Positions 24,327-31,824 of a DNA stretch of 64,000 bases are shown here, piece after piece. The notes below the pieces were generated by a model, which saw only the letters and a program-made list of their open reading frames with translations, did no database searches and was not told where the DNA came from. This DNA is from Limimaricola sp027213785 (GTDB taxonomy: Bacteria > Pseudomonadota > Alphaproteobacteria > Rhodobacterales > Rhodobacteraceae): positions 2,976,001-3,040,000 of the forward strand of contig NZ_CP193755.1 of NCBI RefSeq assembly GCF_050847355.1, written 5' to 3'. The translations under genes and the position numbers were made by a program. Every line of letters starts with the position of its first letter. Position 1 is the first letter of the stretch.

Positions 24327-25403
24327 ATGCGCGTGACCGAGACCGAAATGACCGAGGCGCTGCGCGACTGGTACGACCGCCACGCCCGGACCATGCCGTG
24401 GCGCACCGGGCCGGCCGAAAAGCTGGCGGGCGCGCGTCCCGACCCCTACGGCGTCTGGCTGTCCGAGGTGATGCTGCAGCAGACCACCGTGGCCGCGGTG
24501 AAGAAGTACCACGACCGCTTCGTCGCGCTGTGGCCGAGCGTGGCCGATCTCGCGGCGGCCGAGGATTCGCAGGTGATGGCCGAATGGGCCGGGCTCGGCT
24601 ACTACGCCCGCGCCCGCAACCTCCTGAAATGCGCCCGCGCCGTGGTGGCCGATCACGGTGGCCGGTTTCCCGACACGCATGACGCGCTGATCGGGCTTCC
24701 GGGCATCGGCCCCTATACCGCCGCCGCCATCGCCGCGATCGCCTTCGACAGGCCCGAGACGGTGGTGGACGGCAATGTGGAGCGGGTCATGTCGCGGCTC
24801 TTCGACGTCCCCACGCCCTTGCCCGCCGCCAAGCCCGAGCTCACCGCCCACGCCGCCCGGCTGACGCCGCGCGACCGCCCCGGCGATCACGCGCAGGCGG
24901 TGATGGATCTCGGCGCGACGATCTGCACGCCCCGCAACCCCGCCTGCGGCATCTGCCCGCTGCGCGAGCCCTGCCTCGCGAGGCAGCGCGGCACGCAGGG
25001 CGAACGCCCGGTGAAGGCGCCGAAGAAGGCCAAACCGCAACGCCGCGGCTATGCCTATGTCGGGCGGCGCGCCGACGGCGCCTGGCTCATGGAAACCCGG
25101 CCCGACAAGGGGCTTCTTGGGGGCATGCTGGGCTTTCCCGGATCGGACTGGACGCAGGCACCCGAGCCCGCGCCGCCGGCCGCAGCCAATTGGCGCGAGG
25201 CGGGCGAGGCCGTGCATGTCTTCACCCATTTCGCGCTGACCCTGACCGTGATGGTGGCGGAACTGCTACCCACCAATCCCGAGCGCGGGCATTTCGTGGC
25301 AGCCGAGGCGTTCCGCCCCGGCGCCCTGCCGACGCTGATGCGCAAGGTGCACGACGTGGCGACGCCGCATCTCGCCGTTGAGCGGCCCGGAGCGGCGGGC
25401 TAG
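24327..25403 (+). CDS. mutY: A/G-specific adenine DNA glycosylase
   Basis: Removes adenine mispaired with 8-oxoguanine. The 358-residue protein has the catalytic Glu in SEVMLQQTTV, the helix-hairpin-helix LPGIGPYTAAAIAAIAF, the catalytic Asp in VVDGNVERV, and the [4Fe-4S] cysteines C-X6-C-X2-C-X5-C in TICTPRNPACGICPLREPC. A C-terminal NUDIX-like domain begins near PQRRGYAYVGRR and ends in HVFTHFALTLTVMVAEL. The ATG chosen is very close to GAGGGG; a GTG two codons later is an equally good start. alkB follows 10 bp downstream. Confidence 0.95.
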   Translation: MRVTETEMTEALRDWYDRHARTMPWRTGPAEKLAGARPDPYGVWLSEVMLQQTTVAAVKKYHDRFVALWPSVADLAAAEDSQVMAEWAGLGYYARARNLLKCARAVVADHGGRFPDTHDALIGLPGIGPYTAAAIAAIAFDRPETVVDGNVERVMSRLFDVPTPLPAAKPELTAHAARLTPRDRPGDHAQAVMDLGATICTPRNPACGICPLREPCLARQRGTQGERPVKAPKKAKPQRRGYAYVGRRADGAWLMETRPDKGLLGGMLGFPGSDWTQAPEPAPPAAANWREAGEAVHVFTHFALTLTVMVAELLPTNPERGHFVAAEAFRPGALPTLMRKVHDVATPHLAVERPGAAG

Positions 25404-25413
25404 GCTCTCGCGC

Positions 25414-26556
25414 ATGACCACGCTGCCGGCGCCGCGCGCCCCGTTCCTGTCCGCCCTGCCCTACTGGGTGTCGCTGCTGACGCTGCCCCTCGCGGCCTTT
25501 GCCGCGCATATGGGGGGCTGGTGGGTGCTGCTGCTACCCGCCTTCGCCTGGCTCTTGTTCGACATCCTCGACCTCGTCGGCGGGCTCGACCGCTCGAACC
25601 CCGACCCCGAAACGCCAGAGAGCGCGCTGTTCTGGCACCGGCTGCTCACCATGATCTGGGTCCCCGCGCAGGCGGTCATGACCTTCGGCCTCGTCTTCTA
25701 TGCCAGTCGCGCAGGTCATCTCGGGACATGGGAGAAGATCGGGCTCTTCGTGGGACAGGGCGTGATCTCGGGCGCGGTCGGCATCGTCTATGCGCATGAA
25801 CTCCTGCACCAGCGCGACCGGCTGGAGCGCTGGCTGGGCGACATCCTCCTTGCGATGGTGCTGTGGTCGCCGTTCCGCTCGCATCACCTGCGGGTGCATC
25901 ACCTGCATGTCGGCACCCCCGCCGACGTGGTGACGGCGCGCTACAACGAGGGCTTCCACCGGCACTTCTTCCGGGTGCTGTGGCGGATGCCGCGCGATGC
26001 CTGGCGCGCCGAGGCGCGGCTCCTGGCGCGCAAGGGGCTCAGCATGCGCAGCGCCAAGAACCCGTTCTGGCGCTACGCCGCACTGCAGGCGGGGATGCTG
26101 GGGCTGGCGCTGGCCTTGGGCGGCACCGAGGGACTCGTACTGTTCGCGTTGCAGGCCTTCATCGCGATCTGGCAGCTGGAGCTGGTGAACTACATCGAGC
26201 ATTACGGGCTGACGCGAAAGCATCTCGGGGAGGGGCGCTACGACCATGTGCAACCGCGCCATTCGTGGAACGCCGAGCACCGCGCCTCGAACCGGCTCCT
26301 CATCAACCTGCAACGCCATTCGGACCACCACTACAAGCCCGACCGCCGCTACCCGCTCTTGCAGACCTACCCCGAGGACGAGGCGCCGCAGCTGCCGCAG
26401 GGCTACCCGATCATGGGGGTGGCGGCGCTGATCCCGCCCGTCTGGCGGCGTATGATGAACCCGCGCGTGCGCGCCTGGCGCAGGCGCTTCTACCCGGAGG
26501 TCACCGATTGGGGACCGTACAAGCGGGGCGAGCTGCCGCGGCCGCGCGGCGCCTAG
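25414..26556 (+). CDS. alkB: Alkane 1-monooxygenase (AlkB family)
   Basis: An integral-membrane diiron hydroxylase that oxidises the terminal carbon of alkanes, needing rubredoxin as electron donor. The 380-residue protein has about six membrane segments and the His clusters HELLHQ (His128-His132), HHLRVHHLHV (157-165) and LQRHSDHHY (His302-His306), plus NYIEHYGL. The second cluster departs from the usual EHxxGHH: Glu is His and Gly is Val, although a VHH form is known to me in marine Rhodobacterales homologues. No rubredoxin or alkane regulator is nearby. It lies 10 bp behind mutY and overlaps ccrM tail to tail. Confidence 0.88.
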   Translation: MTTLPAPRAPFLSALPYWVSLLTLPLAAFAAHMGGWWVLLLPAFAWLLFDILDLVGGLDRSNPDPETPESALFWHRLLTMIWVPAQAVMTFGLVFYASRAGHLGTWEKIGLFVGQGVISGAVGIVYAHELLHQRDRLERWLGDILLAMVLWSPFRSHHLRVHHLHVGTPADVVTARYNEGFHRHFFRVLWRMPRDAWRAEARLLARKGLSMRSAKNPFWRYAALQAGMLGLALALGGTEGLVLFALQAFIAIWQLELVNYIEHYGLTRKHLGEGRYDHVQPRHSWNAEHRASNRLLINLQRHSDHHYKPDRRYPLLQTYPEDEAPQLPQGYPIMGVAALIPPVWRRMMNPRVRAWRRRFYPEVTDWGPYKRGELPRPRGA

Positions 26557-27662
26557 TCGCCGGCCATCTCCGCGCGCACCTGCTGACGCAGCAGGTCGAT
26601 CGGCACCGTCGCGCCGTCGCGCTTGAAGTGCCAATAGGTCCAGCCGTTGCAGGACGGCGCGCCCTCGAGCTGGGCCCCGACCTGGTGGATCGAGCCCTTG
26701 GCCTCGGAACAGACCAGCGTGCCGTCGGCGCGCACCCGGGCGCGGTGACGGCCGTTGAGACTGTGCAGCACCTCGCCCGGCCGCAGCATGCCGCGCTCGA
26801 CCAGAACGCCGAAGGCGACGCGCGGCTCGGCCCGCTTCGAGGTCGAGACCTGAAGCGCATCCGAATCGTAGGGGCGAACCTGCGCGATCCGGGCCTCGGC
26901 GACGCGGCGGTAATCGGCCTCGCGCTCGATGCCGATGAAATCGCGGCCCATCGCCTTGGCCACGGCGCCGGTGGTGCCGGTGCCGAAGAACGGATCGAGG
27001 ATCACGTCGCCGGGGTTGGTGGTGCCGAGAATCACCCGGTGCAGCAGCGATTCGGGCTTTTGCGTCGGATGCGCTTTCTGGCCGTTCTCGTCCTTGAGCC
27101 GCTCGCCCCCGGTGCAGATCGGCAGCACCCAATCCGAGCGCATCTGCACGCCTTCGTTCAGCGCCTTCAGCGCCTCGTAATTGAAGGTGTATTTCGCGCC
27201 CTCGGATTTCGAGGCCCAGATCAGCGTCTCATGCGCGTTGGTCAGCCGCTTGCCGCGGAAGTTCGGCATCGGGTTCGACTTGCGCCAGACCACGTCGTTG
27301 AGGATCCAGAACCCCTGGTTCTGAAGCTCGGCGCCGAGGCGGAACACGTTGTGATAGCTGCCGATCACCCAGATCGCGCCTTCGGGCTTGAGCACGCGGC
27401 GCGCCTGTTTCAGCCAGGCGCGGGTGAAGGCATCGTAGGTCTTGAAGCTGGCGAAGCTGTCCCAGGCATCATTCACCGCATCGACGCGGGAATTGTCCGG
27501 GCGCATCAGTTCGCCCCTGAGCTGCAGGTTGTAGGGCGGGTCCGCGAAGACCAGATCGACGCTCGCATCCGGCAGCTTCTTCATCTGCGCGACGCAGTCG
27601 CCGGCCAAAACGCTGTTCAGGGGGAGCGTGGCCGCCCCCCGGCTTGTCGTCTTCGTGGTCAT
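26553..27662 (-). CDS. ccrM: CcrM-type adenine DNA methyltransferase (GANTC)
   Basis: Cell-cycle-regulated methyltransferase that makes N6-methyladenine in GANTC. The 369-residue protein has the catalytic DPPY motif early (VFADPPYNLQLRGEL), the region AIWVIGSYHNVFRLG, KPNPMPNF-type WRKSNPMPNFRGKRLTN, and the SAM loop DPFFGTGTTG, a beta-class order. The C-terminal extension (from about residue 270, ending TYWHFKRDGATVPIDLLRQQVRAEM) is the CcrM-specific domain. It is preceded by rnhB, but a separate promoter carrying GANTC sites lies in the 90-bp gap. In alphaproteobacteria it controls replication-linked gene expression. Confidence 0.96.
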   Translation of the reverse strand: MTTKTTSRGAATLPLNSVLAGDCVAQMKKLPDASVDLVFADPPYNLQLRGELMRPDNSRVDAVNDAWDSFASFKTYDAFTRAWLKQARRVLKPEGAIWVIGSYHNVFRLGAELQNQGFWILNDVVWRKSNPMPNFRGKRLTNAHETLIWASKSEGAKYTFNYEALKALNEGVQMRSDWVLPICTGGERLKDENGQKAHPTQKPESLLHRVILGTTNPGDVILDPFFGTGTTGAVAKAMGRDFIGIEREADYRRVAEARIAQVRPYDSDALQVSTSKRAEPRVAFGVLVERGMLRPGEVLHSLNGRHRARVRADGTLVCSEAKGSIHQVGAQLEGAPSCNGWTYWHFKRDGATVPIDLLRQQVRAEMAGD

Positions 27663-27710
27663 GGAAACGCCTCTGATCCGCGGCGGTGGCCCGCTTCGTG
27701 CTTGTGGATA

Positions 27711-27739
27711 AATATGAGTCAGCGGTGAGTCGGTGTCAA
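27711..27739 (-). promoter_or_regulatory. Candidate ccrM promoter with GANTC sites
   Basis: On the minus strand TTGACA and CATATT are exactly 17 bp apart, about 50 bp before the ccrM ATG. GAGTC sites at 27716-27720 and 27727-27731 fall in the spacer and at the -10 edge, and GAATC at 27750-27754 is just upstream of the -35. This fits methylation-sensitive autoregulation as known for Caulobacter ccrM. Confidence 0.6.
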
Positions 27740-27752
27740 AATCTTTTTCGAA

Positions 27753-28382
27753 TCAGTCGGTTGCGATTGCGGGTTGATACAAGATGTTGTGGATGGGTTT
27801 GAAGCCACGCCTATGATGAGGCGTCACCCCCAGATCCAGTAGCGCCGCCATGTGCTGGGCCGTTCCATAGCCGGAATTCCGCTCCCAGCCATAGCCTGGA
27901 TGACGCTGCGCCAGCTCCGCCATGATCCGGTCGCGCGCCACCTTGGCAACGATCGAGGCGGCGGCAATCGACAGAGACCGCGCATCGCCGCCAACCATGG
28001 TTTCGCTGGGGTAGTCCAAGCCGCGCGGTACCATGTTGCCATCGACGAGCACGTGGCAGGGCGGTGCCGAAAGGCCGGCCACGGCACGAACCATCGCCAG
28101 ATGCGAGGCGCGCAAGATGTTGTGGCTCTCGATTTCCTCGACGCTGGCATGGGCGATCGAGACCTCGGCCACCGCCGCGATCTCGGCGGCCAAGGCGAGA
28201 CGGCGGCGCGCGGTGAGCCGCTTCGAATCGTCGAGCCCGTCCGGAATGCGCTCGGGATCGAGAATCACCGCGGCGGCGGTGACCGGGCCGGCAAGCGGGC
28301 CGCGCCCCACCTCGTCGACGCCGCAGATGCGGACGAGCCCGCGGGTGCGGGCGGTGGTCTCTGCTGTGAAATCGGGTGGCAT
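27753..28382 (-). CDS. rnhB: Ribonuclease HII
   Basis: Cleaves RNA in RNA-DNA hybrids and starts ribonucleotide excision. The 209-residue enzyme has the acidic active-site residues in ICGVDEVGRGPLAGPV (Asp-Glu), the conserved DSKRLTARRR, LVDGN and AASIVAKVARDRIM, with the final Asp side in this helix region. The N-terminal extension before MPPDFTAETT was excluded as unlike the family. It lies upstream of ccrM on the same strand; the arrangement rnhB-ccrM is common in Rhodobacterales. Confidence 0.96.
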   Translation of the reverse strand: MPPDFTAETTARTRGLVRICGVDEVGRGPLAGPVTAAAVILDPERIPDGLDDSKRLTARRRLALAAEIAAVAEVSIAHASVEEIESHNILRASHLAMVRAVAGLSAPPCHVLVDGNMVPRGLDYPSETMVGGDARSLSIAAASIVAKVARDRIMAELAQRHPGYGWERNSGYGTAQHMAALLDLGVTPHHRRGFKPIHNILYQPAIATD

Positions 28383-28490
28383 GCGGGGGTTCTGGCGCGA
28401 CGGCGACCGGCGATCAAGAGCCGTGTCGGGGAAAACAGGGGCGGGGCATGAGGACACCGCCGCCCCCCACTCGTTACCAGGGTCACCGGG

Positions 28491-28529
28491 AAAAAATGAT
28501 TAGGGGGTAGAAGCCAGGCTTCCACCCCC
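28491..28529 (-). terminator. Likely terminator after the coiled-coil secreted protein gene
   Basis: A GGGGGT...AAGCC / GGCTT...ACCCCC hairpin on the minus strand follows the stop codon by about 50 bp and is followed by TAATCATTTTTT. The T-run begins some nucleotides after the stem, so it is less than ideal. Confidence 0.55.
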
Positions 28530-28578
28530 GGGGGCGATGCGGCAACTGGGGCAAGAGCCGCATCTCTGCTCGACCGTT

Positions 28579-29583
28579 TTACCGGACGGCAATTCTGTAG
28601 CCGCGATCGCGCAAGCACTGCGTGTCGTAGCCGGAGGTGATCCGGCCCTCCTCGCGGCCGGTCACGGCGCAATCGAGCGGAAAGCTGCGGGCCAGCACCG
28701 GGTAATCGTCGAGGCAGTCGCCATCGACCAGCGAGGCGGATTCGAAGCCGCTCTGCTGCCGGCGCAGGCAGGCGAAGGGAATCTCTCCCGTGGCGACCGG
28801 GGTGGTCGTCTCGGGCAGGGTCTGCGCAGAGGTCGTGGCCGGCTTCCAGTCGCGCAGCAGGTCCGGGGTCACCTCGTCGCGCGGTATCGGCGGCAGCGCC
28901 TCGGGTGCCGGGGCCACCGGGCTTCCTTGCGCTTCGAGCCGGGCGCGTGCCTCGGCGCGGCGCCGCTCTTCGGCGGCGCGGGCGATCTCGGCCAGCCGGG
29001 CCTCCTCGGCCTGGCGCACGATCTCGGCGCGGCGGGCTTCGGTTTCGGCGCGCTCGCGTTCGGCCGCCAAGGCCTCCTCGCGCGCGGCCGCCTCGGCGCG
29101 GGCCTGCGCCTCGGCTTGTGCTCGGGCCGAGGCCTGCGGATCGCTCAGGTCGAGCCCGAACTCGCGCGCGATCGCCTCGATCCCGGTGCCGGCGCCCTGC
29201 CCGGCGATGATCGCACTCAGGGCGCCCAGCGCCGCGCGGGTGCGGGCATCGGACTCGCTTTCGCGCTCTTCTTCCTCTTCGCGGCGCTCCAGCTCGCGCT
29301 TCAGGCGCTTCTCGGCTTCCTTGCGCTCTTCCTTCGCGACCTTACGGGCCTCCTTGCGCTTCTCCTTGGCCTCCTTCTCGGCGGCCTTGGCCTTTTTCTC
29401 GGCGCGCTCCTTGTCCTTGTCGCGCTGCTGCTTGGCGGCGGCACCGATCACGCCGAGCGCCACCAGCCCGCCGATCAGCCGGCCCATGCTCGCATTGTCG
29501 TCCTGCGCCATGACCGGCGCGGGGGCGAGGCCGGACAGCCCGAGCGATAGCGAAAGCGTTGCGGCGATGAGGCGTCGTGCCAT
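28579..29583 (-). CDS. Secreted charged coiled-coil protein, 334 aa
   Basis: I do not recognise a named family. A signal peptide (LSLSLGLSGLAPAPVMAQ) is followed by a short hydrophobic Gly-rich patch (MGRLIGGLVALGVIGAAA), then a strongly charged Lys/Glu coiled coil (about residues 50-105). An Ala/Gly region with a second Ala/Arg/Glu coiled coil comes next (about 150-215), then a Pro-rich linker. The C-terminal domain of about 100 residues has four cysteines (FACLRRQQSG, GDCLDDYP, LDCAVTGREE, QCLRDRGYRI). The cysteine-bearing end looks like the functional part and the coils like a spacer. It is divergent from the small secreted gene at 29.8 kb, with a perfect inverted repeat between them. Confidence 0.7.
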   Translation of the reverse strand: MARRLIAATLSLSLGLSGLAPAPVMAQDDNASMGRLIGGLVALGVIGAAAKQQRDKDKERAEKKAKAAEKEAKEKRKEARKVAKEERKEAEKRLKRELERREEEEERESESDARTRAALGALSAIIAGQGAGTGIEAIAREFGLDLSDPQASARAQAEAQARAEAAAREEALAAERERAETEARRAEIVRQAEEARLAEIARAAEERRRAEARARLEAQGSPVAPAPEALPPIPRDEVTPDLLRDWKPATTSAQTLPETTTPVATGEIPFACLRRQQSGFESASLVDGDCLDDYPVLARSFPLDCAVTGREEGRITSGYDTQCLRDRGYRIAVR

Positions 29584-29698
29584 GTCGGTCTCCGTCATGC
29601 GGCTCCCGGCGGAGCGAATACCCTGCTGCCGGCCGATCGTGCGGGGCCGGGGGGAGGCAGGTCTTGTGAGGCAAAGTTGGCCCGATTGCTCCGTCAGG

Positions 29699-29731
29699 CA
29701 ATAACGCGGCGTCCCGCAGGGCGCGTTATTG
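29699..29731. promoter_or_regulatory. Perfect 10-bp inverted repeat in a divergent promoter region
   Basis: CAATAACGCG and CGCGTTATTG are separated by 13 bp, between two divergently transcribed genes for secreted proteins. The arms are AT-rich in their outer half, as in operators. Nothing here looks like a terminator for either gene. Confidence 0.6.
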
Positions 29732-29764
29732 AATAGCACCGGGCCGCGCCGCATGGTGAAGCCC

Positions 29765-30049
29765 ATGAAAACCCTCGCCCTCACCCTCTCGTTCATCGTC
29801 GTCGGCGCCGCATCGGCGCAGGCGGCCTGTTACGCCGATTACAAGGCCAAGCGCGACGATCCGCTCAGGCTGCATTACGGCGTTGCCGAAATCTCCTCGC
29901 CATGCGACCAACCCGACGCCGCCGCGGACGAACTGCGCCCGCGGCTCGGCTCGGATGGTTGGAAGCTCCTTGCCATCGTGAGCCTGTTCGGCGACGAGGG
30001 TCTGGAGAAAAGGCGGGACAGTGCAGGCGATTACTTCCTCCGCTACTGA
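29765..30049 (+). CDS. Small secreted protein, 94 aa
   Basis: No domain is recognised. A signal peptide (MKTLALTLSFIVVGAASAQA) is followed by ACYADYKAKRDDPLRLHYGVAEISSPCDQ, giving two cysteines that could form one disulfide. The end (LGSDGWKLLAIVSLFGDEGLEKRRDSAGDYFLRY) looks like a compact alpha/beta fold. The last 29 bp overlap the next gene in another frame, so the two proteins are surely made together. I infer a periplasmic partner of the membrane-bound winged-helix protein, without direct proof. Confidence 0.75.
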   Translation: MKTLALTLSFIVVGAASAQAACYADYKAKRDDPLRLHYGVAEISSPCDQPDAAADELRPRLGSDGWKLLAIVSLFGDEGLEKRRDSAGDYFLRY

Positions 30050-30725
30050 GGCGCGACAAGCAGGCAACAAGATCGTCACTGCGGGACTCGCGGCGATCGC
30101 ACTGTTGCTGATCGGCGCGGCGATCCTGCTCTTCGTCAACCTTCCCGACGCCAACGCCTTCAACGCCCGGGTCGAACGGCTCTTCGTCGAGAATGACGAC
30201 CTCACCGCGCAGGCCGAGATCAAGCTCCTGGAGATCCTCGCGCAGTCGGGCACCGCCTTTTCGGAGGTGCTGTCGAGCTACCGCTTCGTGATCTTCGTGC
30301 TGCTGACCTTCGCGATGGCGATGCTGGTGGCGGCGGTGGCGTTCCTGCTGATGCTGATCCAGCTCAACCGCCGCATGGGCCGGATCGAGCGCAAGGGCAT
30401 CGAGGTGAACAGCCTCGTCATCAGCCGCGACCAGAACGCGGTGCATCTCAACGATTTCGAGTTCAAGCTGACGCCGGCGGCGATCGAGACGCTGTCGGTG
30501 CTGGCCGAGGCGCGGATGGATGACGAGGTGCTTTCGGGTTCGGAGATCGAGGCGGTGATCTCGGGCCGCTCCGCCGCCGATTGCGACGAGGCCGCCGGGG
30601 CCACGCGGATCAAGCGGCTGCGCGACACGCTGGGCAACCAGCTGGTGAGCGAGCTTCTGGTGAAGAACATCGCCAAGCGCGGCTACGTGCTGGCGATCGA
30701 CAAATCGGTGATCCGGATGCAGTGA
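30021..30725 (+). CDS. Membrane-anchored protein with C-terminal winged-helix DNA-binding domain
   Basis: A 234-residue protein with two hydrophobic segments (about residues 18-39 and 88-113) enclosing a loop of about 48 residues. The positively charged NRRMGRIERKG after segment 2 places the C-terminus in the cytoplasm. Residues 140-230 resemble the OmpR/PhoB effector domain: LNDFEFKLTPAAIETLSVLAE, then ATRIKRLRDTLGNQLVSELLVKNIAKRGYVLAID. This is a ToxR/CadC-like plan with the DNA-binding part at the C-terminus instead of the N-terminus. The start is GTG within the end of the previous gene. No sensor domain is recognised in the loop; the overlapping small secreted protein may supply it (inference). 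Confidence 0.75.
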   Translation: MQAITSSATEARQAGNKIVTAGLAAIALLLIGAAILLFVNLPDANAFNARVERLFVENDDLTAQAEIKLLEILAQSGTAFSEVLSSYRFVIFVLLTFAMAMLVAAVAFLLMLIQLNRRMGRIERKGIEVNSLVISRDQNAVHLNDFEFKLTPAAIETLSVLAEARMDDEVLSGSEIEAVISGRSAADCDEAAGATRIKRLRDTLGNQLVSELLVKNIAKRGYVLAIDKSVIRMQ

Positions 30726-30752
30726 GGCCGGGCCCGGCTCCTCGGTCCTGCC

Positions 30753-31469
30753 TCAGTCGCGCATCAGTCTCGCGTATTCCGCCTCGGGCGCGCCGTAGCA
30801 GCCGCCGACCATCTCTTCGAGCCCACGACGGTTCAGGATGCGGATCTGCCCGCGCGTGGCACGCACCAGCCCCTGCCCTTCGAGAATGTGCAGCGACACG
30901 GTGACGCCGGCGCGGCGCACGCCGAGCATGATCGACAGGAAATCATGCGTCAGCATCACCTCGTCCCCGTCGATCCGGTCGTGACACATCAGCAGCCAGC
31001 GCGCGAGCCGGGCATCAAGCTTGAGCTTGGCATTGGCCAGCGCGGTATGCGCGGTCTGCACCGACAGCGTATGGCAGTAATGCAGCAGCCGCTCGCGCAG
31101 CGGCTCCTGCTCGAGCGCGTCGCGCAGCCGGTCCGCTTCGAGCCGGTAGCCGGTCCCGGCGATCTGCACCGTGGTCTGATGCGGCGACCGGTCGGTGCCC
31201 ATCACCACCATGGTGCCCGACATGCCCTCGCGGCCAACCAGCCCCGCCTCGATCTGGGCGTTGCCCTCGCCGTTCATCGCCACGATGGAGATGACGCCGC
31301 CCGTCGGGAAATAGATGTGCTCGACCGGTTCGTTGGGCTGCTCGATCACGAGCCCCTGCGGCAGGCTGACGGGTTCGAGATGGGCGAACATGAGGTCGGC
31401 AAGCGCTGCGGGCATCCGGGCCAGCAGCTGGTTGCCTTCACCCCGTGTACCTTGTTCCTCGACCTTCAT
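30753..31469 (-). CDS. Crp/Fnr family transcriptional regulator
   Basis: A 238-residue regulator. An N-terminal cyclic-nucleotide-binding-like beta roll (LEPVSLPQGLVIEQPNEPVEHIYFPTGGVISIVAMNGEG) is followed by a long dimer helix and a C-terminal HTH (LTHDFLSIMLGVRRAGVTVSLHILEGQGLVRATRGQIRIL). It lacks the N-terminal cysteine cluster of Fnr, so it is not an oxygen sensor of that kind. The ligand is unknown. Members of this branch often occur near PAS/HWE-type kinases in alphaproteobacteria, and such a kinase is about 1.5 kb away. A longer start 84 bp upstream is possible. Confidence 0.87.
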   Translation of the reverse strand: MKVEEQGTRGEGNQLLARMPAALADLMFAHLEPVSLPQGLVIEQPNEPVEHIYFPTGGVISIVAMNGEGNAQIEAGLVGREGMSGTMVVMGTDRSPHQTTVQIAGTGYRLEADRLRDALEQEPLRERLLHYCHTLSVQTAHTALANAKLKLDARLARWLLMCHDRIDGDEVMLTHDFLSIMLGVRRAGVTVSLHILEGQGLVRATRGQIRILNRRGLEEMVGGCYGAPEAEYARLMRD

Positions 31470-31578
31470 CGGCGCCTTCTCGTCGCGGGCGGTCGCACGA
31501 CGTTCGTCGCAGCCCCGGCGGATGCATCCCGTATTCGTCCTTGCAACCGCCATACTGTGCTACTGCGCCATATTAATA

Positions 31579-31602
31579 AACGCCAGTAACCCAAGAGGTT
31601 CC
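31579..31602 (-). promoter_or_regulatory. Possible EcfG-like promoter upstream of the Crp/Fnr gene
   Basis: On the minus strand GGAAC and CGTT are 15 bp apart, ahead of the Crp/Fnr gene. General-stress ECF promoters use the same boxes with 16-17 bp, so the spacing is slightly short. Weak evidence. Confidence 0.25.
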
Positions 31603-31616
31603 GTGCGGAGCCGCAC
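31603..31616 (-). other. Short hairpin downstream of tRNA-Arg
   Basis: A perfect GTGCGG/CCGCAC stem with a 2-base centre, about 25 bp past the tRNA 3' end. It may help end tRNA transcription; it has no T-run. Confidence 0.35.
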
Positions 31617-31641
31617 AAAGTTCGAACATCGTATCGGTCCA

Positions 31642-31718
31642 TGGTGACCCCGGCAGGACTCGAACCTGCAACCTATCCCTTAGGAGGGGATTGCTCTATC
31701 CAGTTGAGCCACGGGGCC
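31642..31718 (-). tRNA. tRNA-Arg (anticodon CCT)
   Basis: The minus strand folds as a 77-nt cloverleaf. The acceptor stem is GGCCCCG with CGGGGTC (one G-T pair), the D-arm is GGCTCAACTGGATAGAGC, the anticodon loop reads CTCCTAA, and the T-arm is GCAGGTTCGAGTCCTGC. The 3' CCA is encoded. Anticodon CCT reads AGG, a rare arginine codon in this GC-rich genome. Confidence 0.97.
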
Positions 31719-31824
31719 ACGGTCCCTTCCATGCCCGGCTTTGCCGGGCCCGTCAACGTCGCTTGGACAAGCCCGGCGCCGCATCCTATAGCTCGTTCCG
31801 TTCTCCCCCACCGGACCCGTTGCC

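Noticed and set aside
28503..28529. Operator for the coiled-coil secreted gene
   Set aside because: It lies downstream of that gene and is followed by a T-rich stretch, so a terminator is the better reading.
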